Positions 8,664 through 17,372 of a DNA stretch of 64,000 nt are shown piece after piece; position 1 is the first letter of the stretch; each line of letters starts with the position of its first letter. This DNA is from Bacillus sp. FJAT-25509 (lineage in GTDB: Bacteria > Bacillota > Bacilli > Bacillales > Bacillaceae_G), in assembly GCF_001420605.1 (NCBI RefSeq), contig NZ_LJIZ01000012.1, positions 47,987 to 111,986 on the forward strand. Direction: 5' to 3'. The notes beneath the pieces are model-generated. The model had not been told where the DNA came from. It did not search any database and saw only the letters and a list, made by a program, of their open reading frames with translations. The position numbers and the translations under genes are program-made.

Positions 8664-9877
8664 AAAAAGTTCAATTTTTTGGGATGATAACAGCTATTTT
8701 AATTTTTTTACTAGCTTTGTATCTTCCAAATTCTTTTTACGAACTATTTATTACAAAAGAACGATTAAATAATACAGCAGCATCTTTAAATCCTGAAACA
8801 TTTCAAGGGACTTTACTTCAAAGCAAAATGTTAAAAGACCCAAAATTTCTACCTATTTTTGGGTCTTCAGAACTTGCTAGAAGAGACCCCTTCCATCCTT
8901 CTAGATTTTTTATGGGAGAAAAAGATGAATTTACTCCCTATCTAATTGGTCGAGGGGGATCACAAAGTCTCGTTCATTTTCTTGATTTAGCATCTTTAGG
9001 TGATGGCATTAAAAATAGAAAAATTGTGTTTGTTTTATCTCCACAGTGGTTTATTCCACATGGGATTGATGATACTCATTTTTCACCTAATTATTCTGCG
9101 CTTCAAACTTATTCATTCGTTTTTAATAATACAATTGATATTTCAGTAAAGAGACAAATTGCAAAGAGACTTTTAACGCTGTCAATTATCAAAAAAGACT
9201 CTTTATTAGTAACTCAACTAGAATCATTTATTTCAAATAACAAAAAAATTAAATTCGAGGCTATGGCTGAAAAGCCGTTAGCTTACACATATTTTAAAAT
9301 ACTTGAAAAGAAAGATCTTTTTGATACCGTTATAATGGATCCAGATAAAAACTTCCGATTAAAAAAATCAAAATATGAAGATTTATCCTGGGATCGAGTA
9401 GCTCAAGTTGCCGATAAAATGGGCCAACGTGAATCAACTTCAAACCATTTCGGTATAATTAATAAATATTATAAAAAGCACATTCAAAACCGTCTTCTAG
9501 CATTAAAAAATTATAAACACGATAGTAACTATGGTGTATCGCCAGAATATGATGACCTTCAAATGGTATTAGCATTATTAAAAAAAGAGCACACAAAAGC
9601 GTTGTTTATCTCCGTTCCAGTAAATGGACCATGGTATGATTACGCTGGTTTCCCTAAAGAAGGTCGAGAAGTTTATTACAAAAAAGTAAAAAAACAAATT
9701 GAAGATTCTGGATTCCAAGTGGCTGATTTTTCTTCACATGAATACGATGAGTTTTTCCTAAAAGATACAATTCACTTAGGCTGGAAGGGCTGGGTATATG
9801 TAGATCAATCTTTAAATAAGTTTTATTCAGTAAATCATACACCCCCTTCTGCAAGTTTAAATCATAGATATCAATGA
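8660..9877 (+). CDS. dltD: D-alanyl-lipoteichoic acid biosynthesis protein DltD
   Basis: DltD is a membrane-anchored extracellular esterase-fold protein required for the last D-alanylation step. The 405-residue protein has an N-terminal anchor (residues 5-23), the SGNH-like [13 protein letters not shown] motif (serine near residue 70) and a C-terminal [10 protein letters not shown] (catalytic Asp/His type, near residue 373). It overlaps dltC by four bases. A strong terminator follows within a few bases, so the operon is dltXABCD. Confidence 0.96.
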   Translation: MKKVQFFGMITAILIFLLALYLPNSFYELFITKERLNNTAASLNPETFQGTLLQSKMLKDPKFLPIFGSSELARRDPFHPSRFFMGEKDEFTPYLIGRGGSQSLVHFLDLASLGDGIKNRKIVFVLSPQWFIPHGIDDTHFSPNYSALQTYSFVFNNTIDISVKRQIAKRLLTLSIIKKDSLLVTQLESFISNNKKIKFEAMAEKPLAYTYFKILEKKDLFDTVIMDPDKNFRLKKSKYEDLSWDRVAQVADKMGQRESTSNHFGIINKYYKKHIQNRLLALKNYKHDSNYGVSPEYDDLQMVLALLKKEHTKALFISVPVNGPWYDYAGFPKEGREVYYKKVKKQIEDSGFQVADFSSHEYDEFFLKDTIHLGWKGWVYVDQSLNKFYSVNHTPPSASLNHRYQ

Positions 9878-9878
9878 C

Positions 9879-9908
9879 AAAAGCAGACTAATGTCTGCTT
9901 TTTTTTCA
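9879..9908 (+). terminator. Intrinsic terminator of the dlt operon
   Basis: AAGCAGAC (9881-9888) and GTCTGCTT (9893-9900) form a stem around TAAT, followed by a T-run. A near-copy of this terminator recurs at 10411-10436, on the far side of the dispersed repeat. Confidence 0.9.
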
Positions 9909-9910
9909 TT

Positions 9911-10410
9911 GTGTTGAAATATAAAATAGTCAAACGGATATTAAGTGAATCTTATTACTATTTTTTTGTTATCTAATATTTATTTTAATGTTAATATGTT
10001 TAGCTGTTTTAAAATATCAACAAACTATAGTATTAATTATTCTTGAGAAATTAAAAATATTTTGAGCTAATTTTTAGAAAAACAATTTCAAATAATAGTT
10101 TAGTAAAATGTTCGATATTAATTGACCTATAAACTGATTAATAAATAACTGTTAGTTTATGCTAAGTAAAGGCTATTTGATTAGGTTTTTATTGTAGACT
10201 TCTTTGAGATAAACAAGTTGATTGGAACGAAAGGGGTGCTCGACTCCTATGGGATATGCGGGAAGGCTGAGACCCCGCAGGCGGCGCGCCGAGGAGGCTA
10301 AAGAATCTCGCCCCATGGAAAGCGAGCATCCCTTAGTGGAAATCAATATCACTCTACTCCTTTTACGAAAATATGATAATTAATTGACAAGATTTTTTCT
10401 CAACAACGTG
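9911..10410 (+). repeat. Dispersed ~0.5-kb repeat, copy with full GC-rich core
   Basis: This about 500-base block has AT-rich flanks and a GC-rich centre. It shares long blocks in the same order with the minus-strand block 37328-37804 and with the decayed block 2920-3182. Shared blocks include GTGTTGAAATATAAAA at the left, TAAGTAAAGGCTATTTGATT, TTGATTGGAACGAAAGGGG, GCTGAGACCCCGCA, TAGTGGAAATCAA and CTCTACTCC. It encodes no credible protein. Core sequences of this style (GACTCCT, GAGACCCCGC, GAGGAGGCT, GGAAAGCGAGC) are familiar to me from intergenic repeats in many Bacillaceae, but I know of no assigned function. Confidence 0.8.
10215..10355 (+). repeat. Self-complementary GC-rich core of the dispersed repeat
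   Basis: The core is much richer in GC than its surroundings. AGGGGTGCTCG (about 10232-10242) pairs with CGAGCATCCCT (about 10324-10334) with one wobble. GCGGG pairs with CCCGC around 10258-10278, and GGCGCGCC is palindromic at about 10284. This suggests a branched RNA or DNA fold closed by a long-range stem. The copy at 37.4 kb lacks 49 bases corresponding to 10280-10328. Confidence 0.65.
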
Positions 10411-10437
10411 AAGCAGACTTGTGTCTACTTTTTTCAT
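10409..10437 (+). terminator. Second terminator-like hairpin closing the dispersed repeat
   Basis: AAGCAGAC, then a TTGT loop, then GTCTAC and a T-run closely resemble the dlt terminator at 9881-9907, including the following CATTG. The stem is imperfect at its base. Confidence 0.6.
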
Positions 10438-10567
10438 TGCTGACAGACATTAAAAATAAATAAATTCTTTAAACTACCAAATACTAAATTAAACAAAAAC
10501 TTGAAACTTCATTTATAATAAAAACGATAACATTCAATTATTAAACTGTTGAAAGAAGGTTTCTAAT

Positions 10568-11539
10568 TTGGCACATATCTTAGTAGCGGGAAAAATCCCA
10601 GAAAAAGCCGAGCAATTATTAAAAGATCATCATGTCATTGTTTATGAAAATGAGCAATTAATTACAGAAGATGAATTGTGTGAACTAGTTGGTGGGATAG
10701 ATGCAATTTTAAGTTTACTATCCACTCCAATCACCAAAAGAGTAATTGATGCTGCTAAAAATGTAAAAATTATTGCTAATTACGGAGCAGGATTTAATAA
10801 TATCGATGTAGATTATGCAACTAGTAAAGGCATTCATATTACAAACACTCCACTTGTTTCTACAGACGCAACTGCTGAGTTAACTTTTGGAATCCTCCTA
10901 GCTGTATCCAGAAGAATAGTCGAAGGGGACGAACTTTGCCGCACAATAGGTTTTGAAGGGTGGGCTCCATTATTCTTTAGAGGAACCGAAGTATCAGGAA
11001 AAACTTTAGGTATTTTTGGTTTCGGTAATATCGGACAAGCTGTAGCTAAACGAGCTAGGGCTTTTAATATGAATATTATTTATCACCAACCAAGAAGATT
11101 AAGTAATGAACTTGAACAAGAATTAAATGCCACTTACGTATCAATGGATGAACTTTTAAAGACTTCTGACTATATTACCCTTCATTCTCCTTACAAGCCC
11201 GATCTACACCATTTATTTGGAAAAGAAGAGTTTTATAAGATGAAAGATACTGCATTTTTTATCAATGCAGCTAGAGGTCCTTTAGCGAACGAACAGGAAT
11301 TAGTAGACGCATTAAAGGATGGCGTAATTGCGGGTGCGGCTCTAGATGTATTTGAATTCGAACCAAAAATAACAGAAGAGCTAAAATCACTTACAAATGT
11401 TGTATTAACACCTCATATCGGTAATGCAACATATGAAACTCGTGATGCTATGTCAGAAATAGCAGCTAAAAATATTATTGAGGTTATGGCTGAACGACCA
11501 CCAATCTCACCTGTAAATCAAATTCTTGTGAAGAGCTAA
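10568..11539 (+). CDS. D-isomer-specific 2-hydroxyacid dehydrogenase
   Basis: The 323-residue enzyme should reduce a 2-oxo acid or oxidise a D-2-hydroxy acid with NAD(P)H. It has the two-domain layout of the family. The nucleotide-binding GFGNIGQ follows GKTLGIF, the catalytic Arg is in FINAARGPL, the Glu is in DVFEFEP, and the His is in LTPHIGNATYETR. The substrate (glyoxylate/hydroxypyruvate type or other) cannot be read from the sequence. Translation begins at TTG, with AAGAAGG nine bases upstream. It is a single gene closed by a strong terminator. Confidence 0.9.
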   Translation: MAHILVAGKIPEKAEQLLKDHHVIVYENEQLITEDELCELVGGIDAILSLLSTPITKRVIDAAKNVKIIANYGAGFNNIDVDYATSKGIHITNTPLVSTDATAELTFGILLAVSRRIVEGDELCRTIGFEGWAPLFFRGTEVSGKTLGIFGFGNIGQAVAKRARAFNMNIIYHQPRRLSNELEQELNATYVSMDELLKTSDYITLHSPYKPDLHHLFGKEEFYKMKDTAFFINAARGPLANEQELVDALKDGVIAGAALDVFEFEPKITEELKSLTNVVLTPHIGNATYETRDAMSEIAAKNIIEVMAERPPISPVNQILVKS

Positions 11540-11546
11540 ATATAGA

Positions 11547-11598
11547 AAAGGGATGGACATAAGTTAGTTTAACTGACTTATGTCCATTCCCTTTTTTA
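11547..11598 (+). terminator. Long-stem intrinsic terminator
   Basis: AAAGGGATGGACATAAGT pairs with ACTTATGTCCATTCCCTTT, followed by a T-run, just after the dehydrogenase gene. Confidence 0.9.
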
Positions 11599-11667
11599 TT
11601 TATTTTATTAGCGATTTTCAGAATTTATTTGCAGTTAATAGTTTTTCAAAGCTTTATTCCCTATAGA

Positions 11668-11712
11668 AAAAAGAGGGTTCCCATAAAAATTCACTTGGGA
11701 TACCCTCTCTGT
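11668..11712 (-). terminator. Intrinsic terminator of the met operon
   Basis: On the minus strand AGAGGGT and ACCCTCT, extended by an inner CCCA/TGGG pairing, form a stem followed by a T-run just after metQ. Confidence 0.75.
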
Positions 11713-11715
11713 TTA

Positions 11716-12537
11716 TTATTGACTTACAGGTACTACAGCACCTTTATATTTTTTAATGATGAAATCTTGAATTTCTTTTGAGTGTAATACTTTTACAAGC
11801 TCTTTAATTTCTTTTTTATCTTTATCACCTTTACGAACTGCGATAATGTTTACATATGGAGAGTCTTTACCTTCTAAAGCAATAGCATCCTTCATTGGGT
11901 TTAATCCAGCATCAATTGCGTAGTTTGTGTTAATTAAAACTGCATCGCCTTCATTGTTTTGATATACTTTTGGAAGCATACCAGCGTCTACGTCAGCTTG
12001 GAATTTTAAGTGTTTTGGATTCTCAACAATGTCTTTAATTTGAGCAGTAGTTGGATCAATTCCAGCTTTAAGTTTAATTAATCCTTCGTGTTGTAATAAG
12101 CTTAACATACGACCATGGTCAGCTACTGAGCTACTCATGATAATTTTAGCTCCATTTGGAAGTTCATCTAAGCTCTTATATTTTTTAGAGTAAACTCCAA
12201 TTGGCTCGATGTGGATTCCACCAGCGTTTTCAAATTTATAACCATTTTCTTTCATTTGAGACTCTAAATATGGAATGTGTTGGAAATAGTTTGCATCTAA
12301 TTCTTTTGAAGCTAGTGCTTTATTTGGTAATACATAATCTTGGAATTTAACAATTTTTAAGTTAATTCCTTCTTTTTTAAGGATTGGTTTAGCTTGTTCT
12401 AAAATAACTGCGTGAGGTACATTTGATGCACCTACCACTAATTCTTTATTTTTATCTTCTCCACCTTTATTACATGCTGCTAAAGATAATGCTAAAACAC
12501 CTGCTCCTAATAAACTTGCGATTTTTTTAAATTTCAC
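11716..12537 (-). CDS. metQ: Methionine ABC transporter substrate-binding lipoprotein MetQ
   Basis: This 273-residue NlpA-family lipoprotein binds methionine outside the membrane and delivers it to MetNI. It has a lipoprotein signal with lipobox LAAC (C22). The mature part shows VVGASNVPHAVILEQ, ANYFQHIPYLE and GVYSKKYKSLDELPNGA, all typical of the family. It is the last gene of metN-metI-metQ, which is controlled by the SAM-I riboswitch upstream of metN. Confidence 0.95.
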   Translation of the reverse strand: MKFKKIASLLGAGVLALSLAACNKGGEDKNKELVVGASNVPHAVILEQAKPILKKEGINLKIVKFQDYVLPNKALASKELDANYFQHIPYLESQMKENGYKFENAGGIHIEPIGVYSKKYKSLDELPNGAKIIMSSSVADHGRMLSLLQHEGLIKLKAGIDPTTAQIKDIVENPKHLKFQADVDAGMLPKVYQNNEGDAVLINTNYAIDAGLNPMKDAIALEGKDSPYVNIIAVRKGDKDKKEIKELVKVLHSKEIQDFIIKKYKGAVVPVSQ

Positions 12538-12559
12538 TGTCAGTTCCTCCCTTATATGA

Positions 12560-13228
12560 TTAAGCTCTTTTATCTATTTTCGTTGTTACTAAATCTCCAA
12601 TAAACTGAAGAATAAATACAATTAATAAAATAATGACTGTCGCAACAAGAGTTACTTGGTTATTAGAACGTTGGTATCCTTCCATAAATGCTAGGTTACC
12701 AAGTCCACCTCCACCGACTACACCAGCCATTGCTGTATAACCAACAATTGCGATTGTAGTAACTGTTAAACCTGAAATAATTGCTGGTAAAGCTTCTGGT
12801 ATTAATACTTTTACGATGATTGTAAAGGTACTAGCTCCCATTGCTCTTGCAGCTTCGATTACACCTTTATCAATTTCACGTAATCCGATTTCGACCATCC
12901 TTGCATAGAATGGTGCAGCACCAATAATTAATGCAGGTAATGCTGCTTTTGCTCCAAGCATTGAGCCAAGTATAAAGATCGTAAATGGAATTAATAAAAT
13001 GATTAAAATGATAAACGGTATTGAACGAAAAATATTTACAAACGCTGCTAGGATTGTATTAAAAAATTTATTTTCAAGTAACTGGTCTTTACTAGTTAAA
13101 AATAAGAATAAACCTATTATTAGTCCAAAAATGAACGTTGCAAGCGCAGCTATTACTGTCATGAATAATGTTTCTTGAGAAGCTACAAGCATTGCATCCC
13201 AATCAACATTCGGAAAAAGTTGTGTCAT
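12560..13228 (-). CDS. metI: Methionine ABC transporter permease MetI (MetP)
   Basis: This 222-residue membrane permease has about five hydrophobic segments and the EAA-type coupling loop (IEAARAMGASTFTIIVKVLIPEALPAI). Its end SGLTVTTIAIVGYTAMAGVVGGGGLGNLA is characteristic of the MetI family. It starts one base after the metN stop, and metQ follows 22 bases downstream, so the three genes form one transcription unit. Confidence 0.95.
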   Translation of the reverse strand: MTQLFPNVDWDAMLVASQETLFMTVIAALATFIFGLIIGLFLFLTSKDQLLENKFFNTILAAFVNIFRSIPFIILIILLIPFTIFILGSMLGAKAALPALIIGAAPFYARMVEIGLREIDKGVIEAARAMGASTFTIIVKVLIPEALPAIISGLTVTTIAIVGYTAMAGVVGGGGLGNLAFMEGYQRSNNQVTLVATVIILLIVFILQFIGDLVTTKIDKRA

Positions 13229-13229
13229 C

Positions 13230-14234
13230 TTATGCTACCTCCACTTCAACTTGTTTTGCTTCTAAATAAGCGATTGCTTCTTTGATGTTTTTTATGTCAC
13301 CAACAAGTTGAATCTTCATTGTCCCATAAGAGCCTTCAGCAGTTTGAACAATTTTTCCTTGTAAAATGTTAATCTCAATATCAAAGTGCTTAACTACCTC
13401 AGAAATATGCGGCTGATCTGCTTGACCATTTTTAAAGGTTAGCTTGTAAGTATTATCCTTCCCATCACCTTGAGAAATTACTTCACCTTCATCATTGCCT
13501 TTGATTTGCGTCACAAATTTCTTTGTAATTGCTTGTTTAGGACGAGTAAATACATCAACAACATGGCCTTCTTCTACTACATTTCCGTTTTCCATTACTG
13601 CTACTCGTTGACAAATCTTTTGAATAACATGCATTTCATGGGTAATCAGAATGATTGTAATACCAAGCTGTTTATTAATATTTGTCAGTAAAGCCAATAT
13701 TGAATCTGTTGTTTCAGGATCTAATGCAGAAGTCGCTTCATCACATAAAAGAACATCTGGGTTATTAGCAAGTGCTCTTGCAATTCCGACACGTTGCTTT
13801 TGACCTCCACTTAGTTCAGAAGGATAAGCATTTTCTCTACCTTCAAGTCCTACAAGTTTAATTAATTCTTTCGCACGATTAATGCTTTCCTTTTTTGAAA
13901 CTTTAGCAATTTCAAGTGGGAAAAGTATATTTTCTAATACAGTTCTTGACCACAATAAATTAAAATGCTGAAAAATCATTCCTATTTTTTGTCTTGCTTT
14001 TCTTAACTGACTAGATGAGCATTTAGAGATCGATTGGCCATTAATAATCACTTCACCTGATGTAGGGGACTCAAGTCCATTTAGCATACGTAATAACGTA
14101 CTTTTCCCTGCGCCGCTATATCCGATCATGCCAAAAATTTCACCTGTTTCAATATTTAAAGAAACATTTTGTACTGCGGTAACTGTGCCCTTTTTACCTT
14201 TGTATGTTTTACTTACATTATTTATTTGAATCAT
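13230..14234 (-). CDS. metN: Methionine ABC transporter ATP-binding protein MetN
   Basis: This 334-residue ATPase has Walker A GYSGAGKST, signature LSGGQKQRVGIARAL, Walker B VLLCDEATSALDPETT and the H-loop ITHEMHV. A C-terminal NIL domain of about 80 residues (KLTFKNGQADQPHISEVVKHF onward) binds methionine and gives feedback inhibition in characterised homologues. It is the first gene of the operon and lies about 80 bases after the riboswitch terminator. Confidence 0.96.
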   Translation of the reverse strand: MIQINNVSKTYKGKKGTVTAVQNVSLNIETGEIFGMIGYSGAGKSTLLRMLNGLESPTSGEVIINGQSISKCSSSQLRKARQKIGMIFQHFNLLWSRTVLENILFPLEIAKVSKKESINRAKELIKLVGLEGRENAYPSELSGGQKQRVGIARALANNPDVLLCDEATSALDPETTDSILALLTNINKQLGITIILITHEMHVIQKICQRVAVMENGNVVEEGHVVDVFTRPKQAITKKFVTQIKGNDEGEVISQGDGKDNTYKLTFKNGQADQPHISEVVKHFDIEINILQGKIVQTAEGSYGTMKIQLVGDIKNIKEAIAYLEAKQVEVEVA

Positions 14235-14312
14235 ACACTTGATCTCCTTTCAAAACATTCTAACAACTTATCTTTCAATTTTTTGTAAGTAAGTACTTTT
14301 TTAGTCGCATAA

Positions 14313-14352
14313 AACAAAAAAACCTTTCAACTCACATGAGTAGAAAGGTTTA
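14313..14352 (-). terminator. Regulatory terminator of the SAM-I riboswitch
   Basis: On the minus strand AACCTTTCTACTCATG and the complementary GAGTTGAAAGGTT make a long stem followed by a T-run. It lies between the aptamer and metN and is the expected off-state terminator. Confidence 0.9.
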
Positions 14353-14371
14353 ACATACAAAAAGTATTCCT

Positions 14372-14485
14372 TTCTCTCATCTCTCAAAGCATATGCTTTG
14401 CAGGAATTAGCACCATTTCAATGACAATCATTGACGGTTGCTGGGTTTCACAGGGCACAGTCCCTCCACCTCTCTCGATAAGAGT
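14372..14485 (-). ncRNA. SAM-I (S-box) riboswitch aptamer
   Basis: Minus-strand landmarks follow the S-box order. TATCGAGAGAGGTGGAGGGA opens it, then CTGTGCCCTGTGAAACCC and CAGCAACC follow. A variable hairpin with GTCAATGATTGTCATTG comes next, then GGTGCTAATTCC and GCAAAGCATATGCTTTG, and the closing GAGAGATGAGAG pairs with the first strand. It is followed by a terminator and metN, so methionine uptake should be shut down when S-adenosylmethionine is abundant. Confidence 0.96.
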
Positions 14486-14536
14486 TAACTTACGATCTAT
14501 TAAGTTGTTTAACGTAATTTCTTTAACGTAAGTCCA

Positions 14537-14565
14537 ATTCTACAAACTTAGACAGTAGTTGTCAA
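14537..14565 (-). promoter_or_regulatory. Sigma-A promoter of the met operon
   Basis: TTGACA (14560-14565) and TAGAAT (14537-14542) are separated by 17 bases, a near-consensus promoter. It lies about 50 bases upstream of the riboswitch. The -35 hexamer contains the TGA stop codon of the upstream yusD-like gene. Confidence 0.85.
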
Positions 14566-14924
14566 CAATTTTCTAAAAGTTTTTTTTCGTTTTCTACACT
14601 TGTATATTGAAAAATCGTTTCCATTAGTAGTAATAATCGATAGTTCCCTTCAAAAGAAGCATCATTCAGTTTTAATAAAAGTCCTAACCTTTGCGAACCT
14701 GAATTTAGATATTCCCATCCATCTTTTGAAAAATTAACTCTAAGTTGCGGAATCGAACGATCAATTACCTCGATAAACGGAGCCTTTTTACTTAACTTTA
14801 TAAATACTTTTTCATTTAGGCAGTTTAATTCTACAATCCTTTCTTCGATTGGCAAAATGATTTGTAAATATTCCTTTTTTATAAATAAGTTTCTTGCTTG
14901 TCCTATCCACTCCTTGATATCCAT
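14562..14924 (-). CDS. yusD: YusD-like protein of unknown function
   Basis: This 120-residue protein begins MDIKEWIGQARNLFIKKEY and ends ETIFQYTSVENEKKLLENC. No membrane segment, signal or catalytic motif is visible. Its position directly upstream of metN and downstream of the yusE/yusF pair is that of B. subtilis yusD. The name rests on synteny, not on a domain. I chose the ATG with GAGAGGTG about six bases upstream over a GTG three codons earlier. Its stop codon sits inside the met promoter. Confidence 0.6.
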   Translation of the reverse strand: MDIKEWIGQARNLFIKKEYLQIILPIEERIVELNCLNEKVFIKLSKKAPFIEVIDRSIPQLRVNFSKDGWEYLNSGSQRLGLLLKLNDASFEGNYRLLLLMETIFQYTSVENEKKLLENC

Positions 14925-15141
14925 AATAAACACCTCTCCCGATTTCTTTAATCTTATTTTCTCATAGATAAGAGGTGTATTCTTTATATTTCGCTCGACA
15001 TTTACCTTGATAAAAATCTATATTTTAATTTTATTTCTACAACATTCAACTCATTTCCCGAGAAATATGTCAAAGGTTAGGGACATTTATAAGGGATTTA
15101 GAAAATGAAATAGCTCTCGTATGATCACTTAAAAAGACAAA

Positions 15142-15170
15142 TAAAAAGAGTGCATTTCGAATGCACTCTC
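15142..15170 (-). terminator. Intrinsic terminator after yusE
   Basis: GAGTGCATT (15148-15156) and AATGCACTC (15160-15168) form a tight 3-base-loop stem. On the minus strand it is followed by a T-rich run. Confidence 0.85.
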
Positions 15171-15210
15171 TTTAATGTAATGTCAAAATCCTAAAAACTT
15201 GATGATCAAC

Positions 15211-15534
15211 TCATCGTTTAATATATAAATTATATTTTTTTAACAATTCATGTAAATAAGGTACAGATTGAAAAGCGTAAATTTTTTGTTTCATTTCCCC
15301 ATTTTCAAAAATAAGTAAACAAGGTACACTTTCAACCTTCCAGTTTTGAGCTTCTTCCACTATTTCATTAATATTTACCTTACTGATAGGTAAATTTGGC
15401 AGAATCTCATTTACAACTTCTAGCATTTTAGAAGCTACTTGGCATGTACCACACATTGCGGTATAAATATAAATAACTGTAGTCTCTTTTGATTGAATTC
15501 TTTGCATTATTTCATTCTTTGTCCATTGCTGCAT
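15211..15534 (-). CDS. yusE: Thioredoxin-family protein YusE
   Basis: This 107-residue cytoplasmic protein has a thioredoxin fold. The redox motif is CGTC in YTAMCGTCQVASKM, and the cis-proline region is VESVPCLLIFENGE. It is a likely thiol-disulfide oxidoreductase with unknown partners. It follows the Toprim gene yusF by 15 bases, matching the yusF-yusE order in B. subtilis. GAGGAATAAAG precedes the ATG. Confidence 0.85.
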   Translation of the reverse strand: MQQWTKNEIMQRIQSKETTVIYIYTAMCGTCQVASKMLEVVNEILPNLPISKVNINEIVEEAQNWKVESVPCLLIFENGEMKQKIYAFQSVPYLHELLKKYNLYIKR

Positions 15535-15549
15535 ATTCTTTATTCCTCT

Positions 15550-15906
15550 TTAATTTGTACGTAAATAATCTGTAAATACTAAAATATCTGCCCCTAATAA
15601 TACACTAGCTAAATGTTGACTCGGAGCTGTTGCCACTTCTCGATAACTTCTATCAATGTACAGATGCTCTGCCTGTGGAAATTCTCTTTTTAACAATCTT
15701 CTAAGCTTTTCACCAGCCTCATCTGCATCTACTAACACATAAATTTCTCTTAAATCTAACATTTCAGCAAGCTCATCTAGCTTTGAAGTACCAACTGTAC
15801 CATTCGTACAGATAATATCTACAGGCTCCTTTATGATTGTCTGTATTTTCCTCTTATCAGTAGTACCTTCGACAATGATAACTTTTCTTTGATCTTCAAT
15901 ATTCAC
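15550..15906 (-). CDS. yusF: Toprim-domain protein YusF
   Basis: This 118-residue protein is a single Toprim domain of the small RNase-M5-like type. The catalytic Glu is in KVIIVEGTTDKRKI, and the acidic DxD-type motif is in YVLVDADEAGEKLRRLL. Toprim domains bind Mg2+ and act on nucleic acid phosphates. The actual substrate here is unknown. Translation starts at GTG with AGGTGATG upstream. The pair yusF-yusE forms a small operon. Confidence 0.8.
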   Translation of the reverse strand: MNIEDQRKVIIVEGTTDKRKIQTIIKEPVDIICTNGTVGTSKLDELAEMLDLREIYVLVDADEAGEKLRRLLKREFPQAEHLYIDRSYREVATAPSQHLASVLLGADILVFTDYLRTN

Positions 15907-16229
15907 TGGGCATCACCTAATGTATAGGACTCAAAAACTTTTGACTAAAAATCTTTTGTATATAGTATATTCGATTTCCCCTTAGTTGTTTCCTTTTTTT
16001 CCCCTAAATGAAAATGTCCCTTTAAATTATGTTTTATGTAAATAAGTTAAGCTTTATTACATTAATTATACACGTAAATTGAACTACTCACCACTTAACC
16101 ACCTTACGGGTTGTTTGAAGTGGAAGATTCTTGGGAACTGAGCATACTTGCTAGTGTTATTTCTTTGCCAGCAGAGGTTTCTCATATTTACCAAGCTATC
16201 TCCTTAGATTCCTACGGTTTTATGATTAT
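15907..16229. other. Upstream region of yusF and right end of the tnpB element
   Basis: No gene is visible. The first about 150 bases are AT-rich promoter region for yusF. From about 16085 the sequence is GC-richer and holds the hairpin end of the tnpB element. B. subtilis has a small gene, yusG, between yusF and gcvH, and I see no counterpart here. Confidence 0.5.
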
Positions 16230-16240
16230 TTAGGCCAAAG
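16085..16240 (-). ncRNA. Probable omega/reRNA region at the 3' end of tnpB
   Basis: In TnpB elements the guide RNA scaffold is made from the 3' end of tnpB and the element end. Here the minus strand continues past the tnpB stop into GC-richer sequence. It ends in a strong hairpin (16091-16123) in which CCACTT pairs with AAGTGG and ACC with GGT. The exact scaffold and guide boundary cannot be fixed by eye. Confidence 0.5.
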
Positions 16241-17372
16241 CCAATGTTCGTAAGCCTTCAGCTAGTATATTTTTACTGGCATTTAAATCTCGATCGTGAT
16301 GTTGATGGCAAATAGGACAAGTCCATTCCCTGAATGCAAGAGATTTCTTGCAATCTTGGTGCCCACAATCAGAACATATTTGGCTGGATGGAAACCATCT
16401 ACTTACTTTCATGATTGTTTTACCATACCATGTAGCTTTGTATTCTAATTTAGATACAAATGCAGACCATGATACATCAGAAATCGATTTGGCTAATTTG
16501 CGATTACGTAACATTCCTTTCGTATTCAAGTTTTCGATACAGATTAGATCGTGGTTTTTGATTATTTCTGTACTCAACTTGTTAAGGAAATCATCACGTT
16601 GATTCATTACTCTTTCGTGTAATCTAGCGACTTTTCTTTTTTGTTTCTGATAGTTTTTTGCATAAAGAAGATTAACCCCATTCTTTTTAGCATGTAACGC
16701 ACGTCTTGAAAGTTTTCGCTGTTCACGTTTTAGTTTCTTTTCCATTTTGGCAGTAAATTTATTGTTGTCAATTTTTCTTCCGTCAGACAAAATGGCAAAA
16801 TCAGTAATGCCTAAGTCGATACCAATCGATGATTCAGCTTTCACCAGTGGTAGTACGTCTACTTCTACAAGAATGGATACAAAGTATTTACCACTTGGAG
16901 TTCGTCTAACGGTTGCATTCAAAACACGACCATGTACTTCGCGACTTTTAGCAAAGCGAACAAGACCAAGTTTAGGAAGTTTCATTTTGTTTCCGACAAC
17001 AGCAATATTTCCGCTTGTTTCTTTTGTTGTATAGGATTGAACTCGATTCTTTTCAGATTTAAAGCGTGGTGTGTTATTCTGCTTTTTGAGGAATCGTGAA
17101 TACGAATCTGCAAGGTTTTTCAGTGAGGATTGAAGAGCAATACTGTCAACTTCTTTGAGCCATACTAATTCTTTTTTCAACTTTGTTAATTCAGCAGAAC
17201 AAGAATTGTATGTTAATCCTTTGCCAGTTTCTTTGTATGTGTTGTTCCATTGTCCTAAAAAGTGATTGAATACAAAACGACTACATCCAATAGTTTTAGC
17301 GATTAGAGTTTCCTGTTTTTTGGTTGGATAGATACGAAATTTATATGCTTTATTGACTAGCATTGTTTTCAC
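16230..17372 (-). CDS. tnpB: RNA-guided endonuclease TnpB
   Basis: This 380-residue protein has an N-terminal OrfB helix-turn-helix segment (KAYKFRIYPTKKQETLIAKTIGC), a RuvC nuclease and a zinc ribbon. The RuvC acidic residues are D186 (GIDLGITDFA), E280 (ICIENLN) and D362 (DRDLNAS). The zinc ribbon cysteines are C333, C336, C352 and C355. All key residues are present, so it looks functional. TnpB cuts DNA matching its reRNA guide and helps such elements persist. It is probably horizontally acquired, interrupting the yusF-gcvH neighbourhood. Confidence 0.93.
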   Translation of the reverse strand: MKTMLVNKAYKFRIYPTKKQETLIAKTIGCSRFVFNHFLGQWNNTYKETGKGLTYNSCSAELTKLKKELVWLKEVDSIALQSSLKNLADSYSRFLKKQNNTPRFKSEKNRVQSYTTKETSGNIAVVGNKMKLPKLGLVRFAKSREVHGRVLNATVRRTPSGKYFVSILVEVDVLPLVKAESSIGIDLGITDFAILSDGRKIDNNKFTAKMEKKLKREQRKLSRRALHAKKNGVNLLYAKNYQKQKRKVARLHERVMNQRDDFLNKLSTEIIKNHDLICIENLNTKGMLRNRKLAKSISDVSWSAFVSKLEYKATWYGKTIMKVSRWFPSSQICSDCGHQDCKKSLAFREWTCPICHQHHDRDLNASKNILAEGLRTLALA

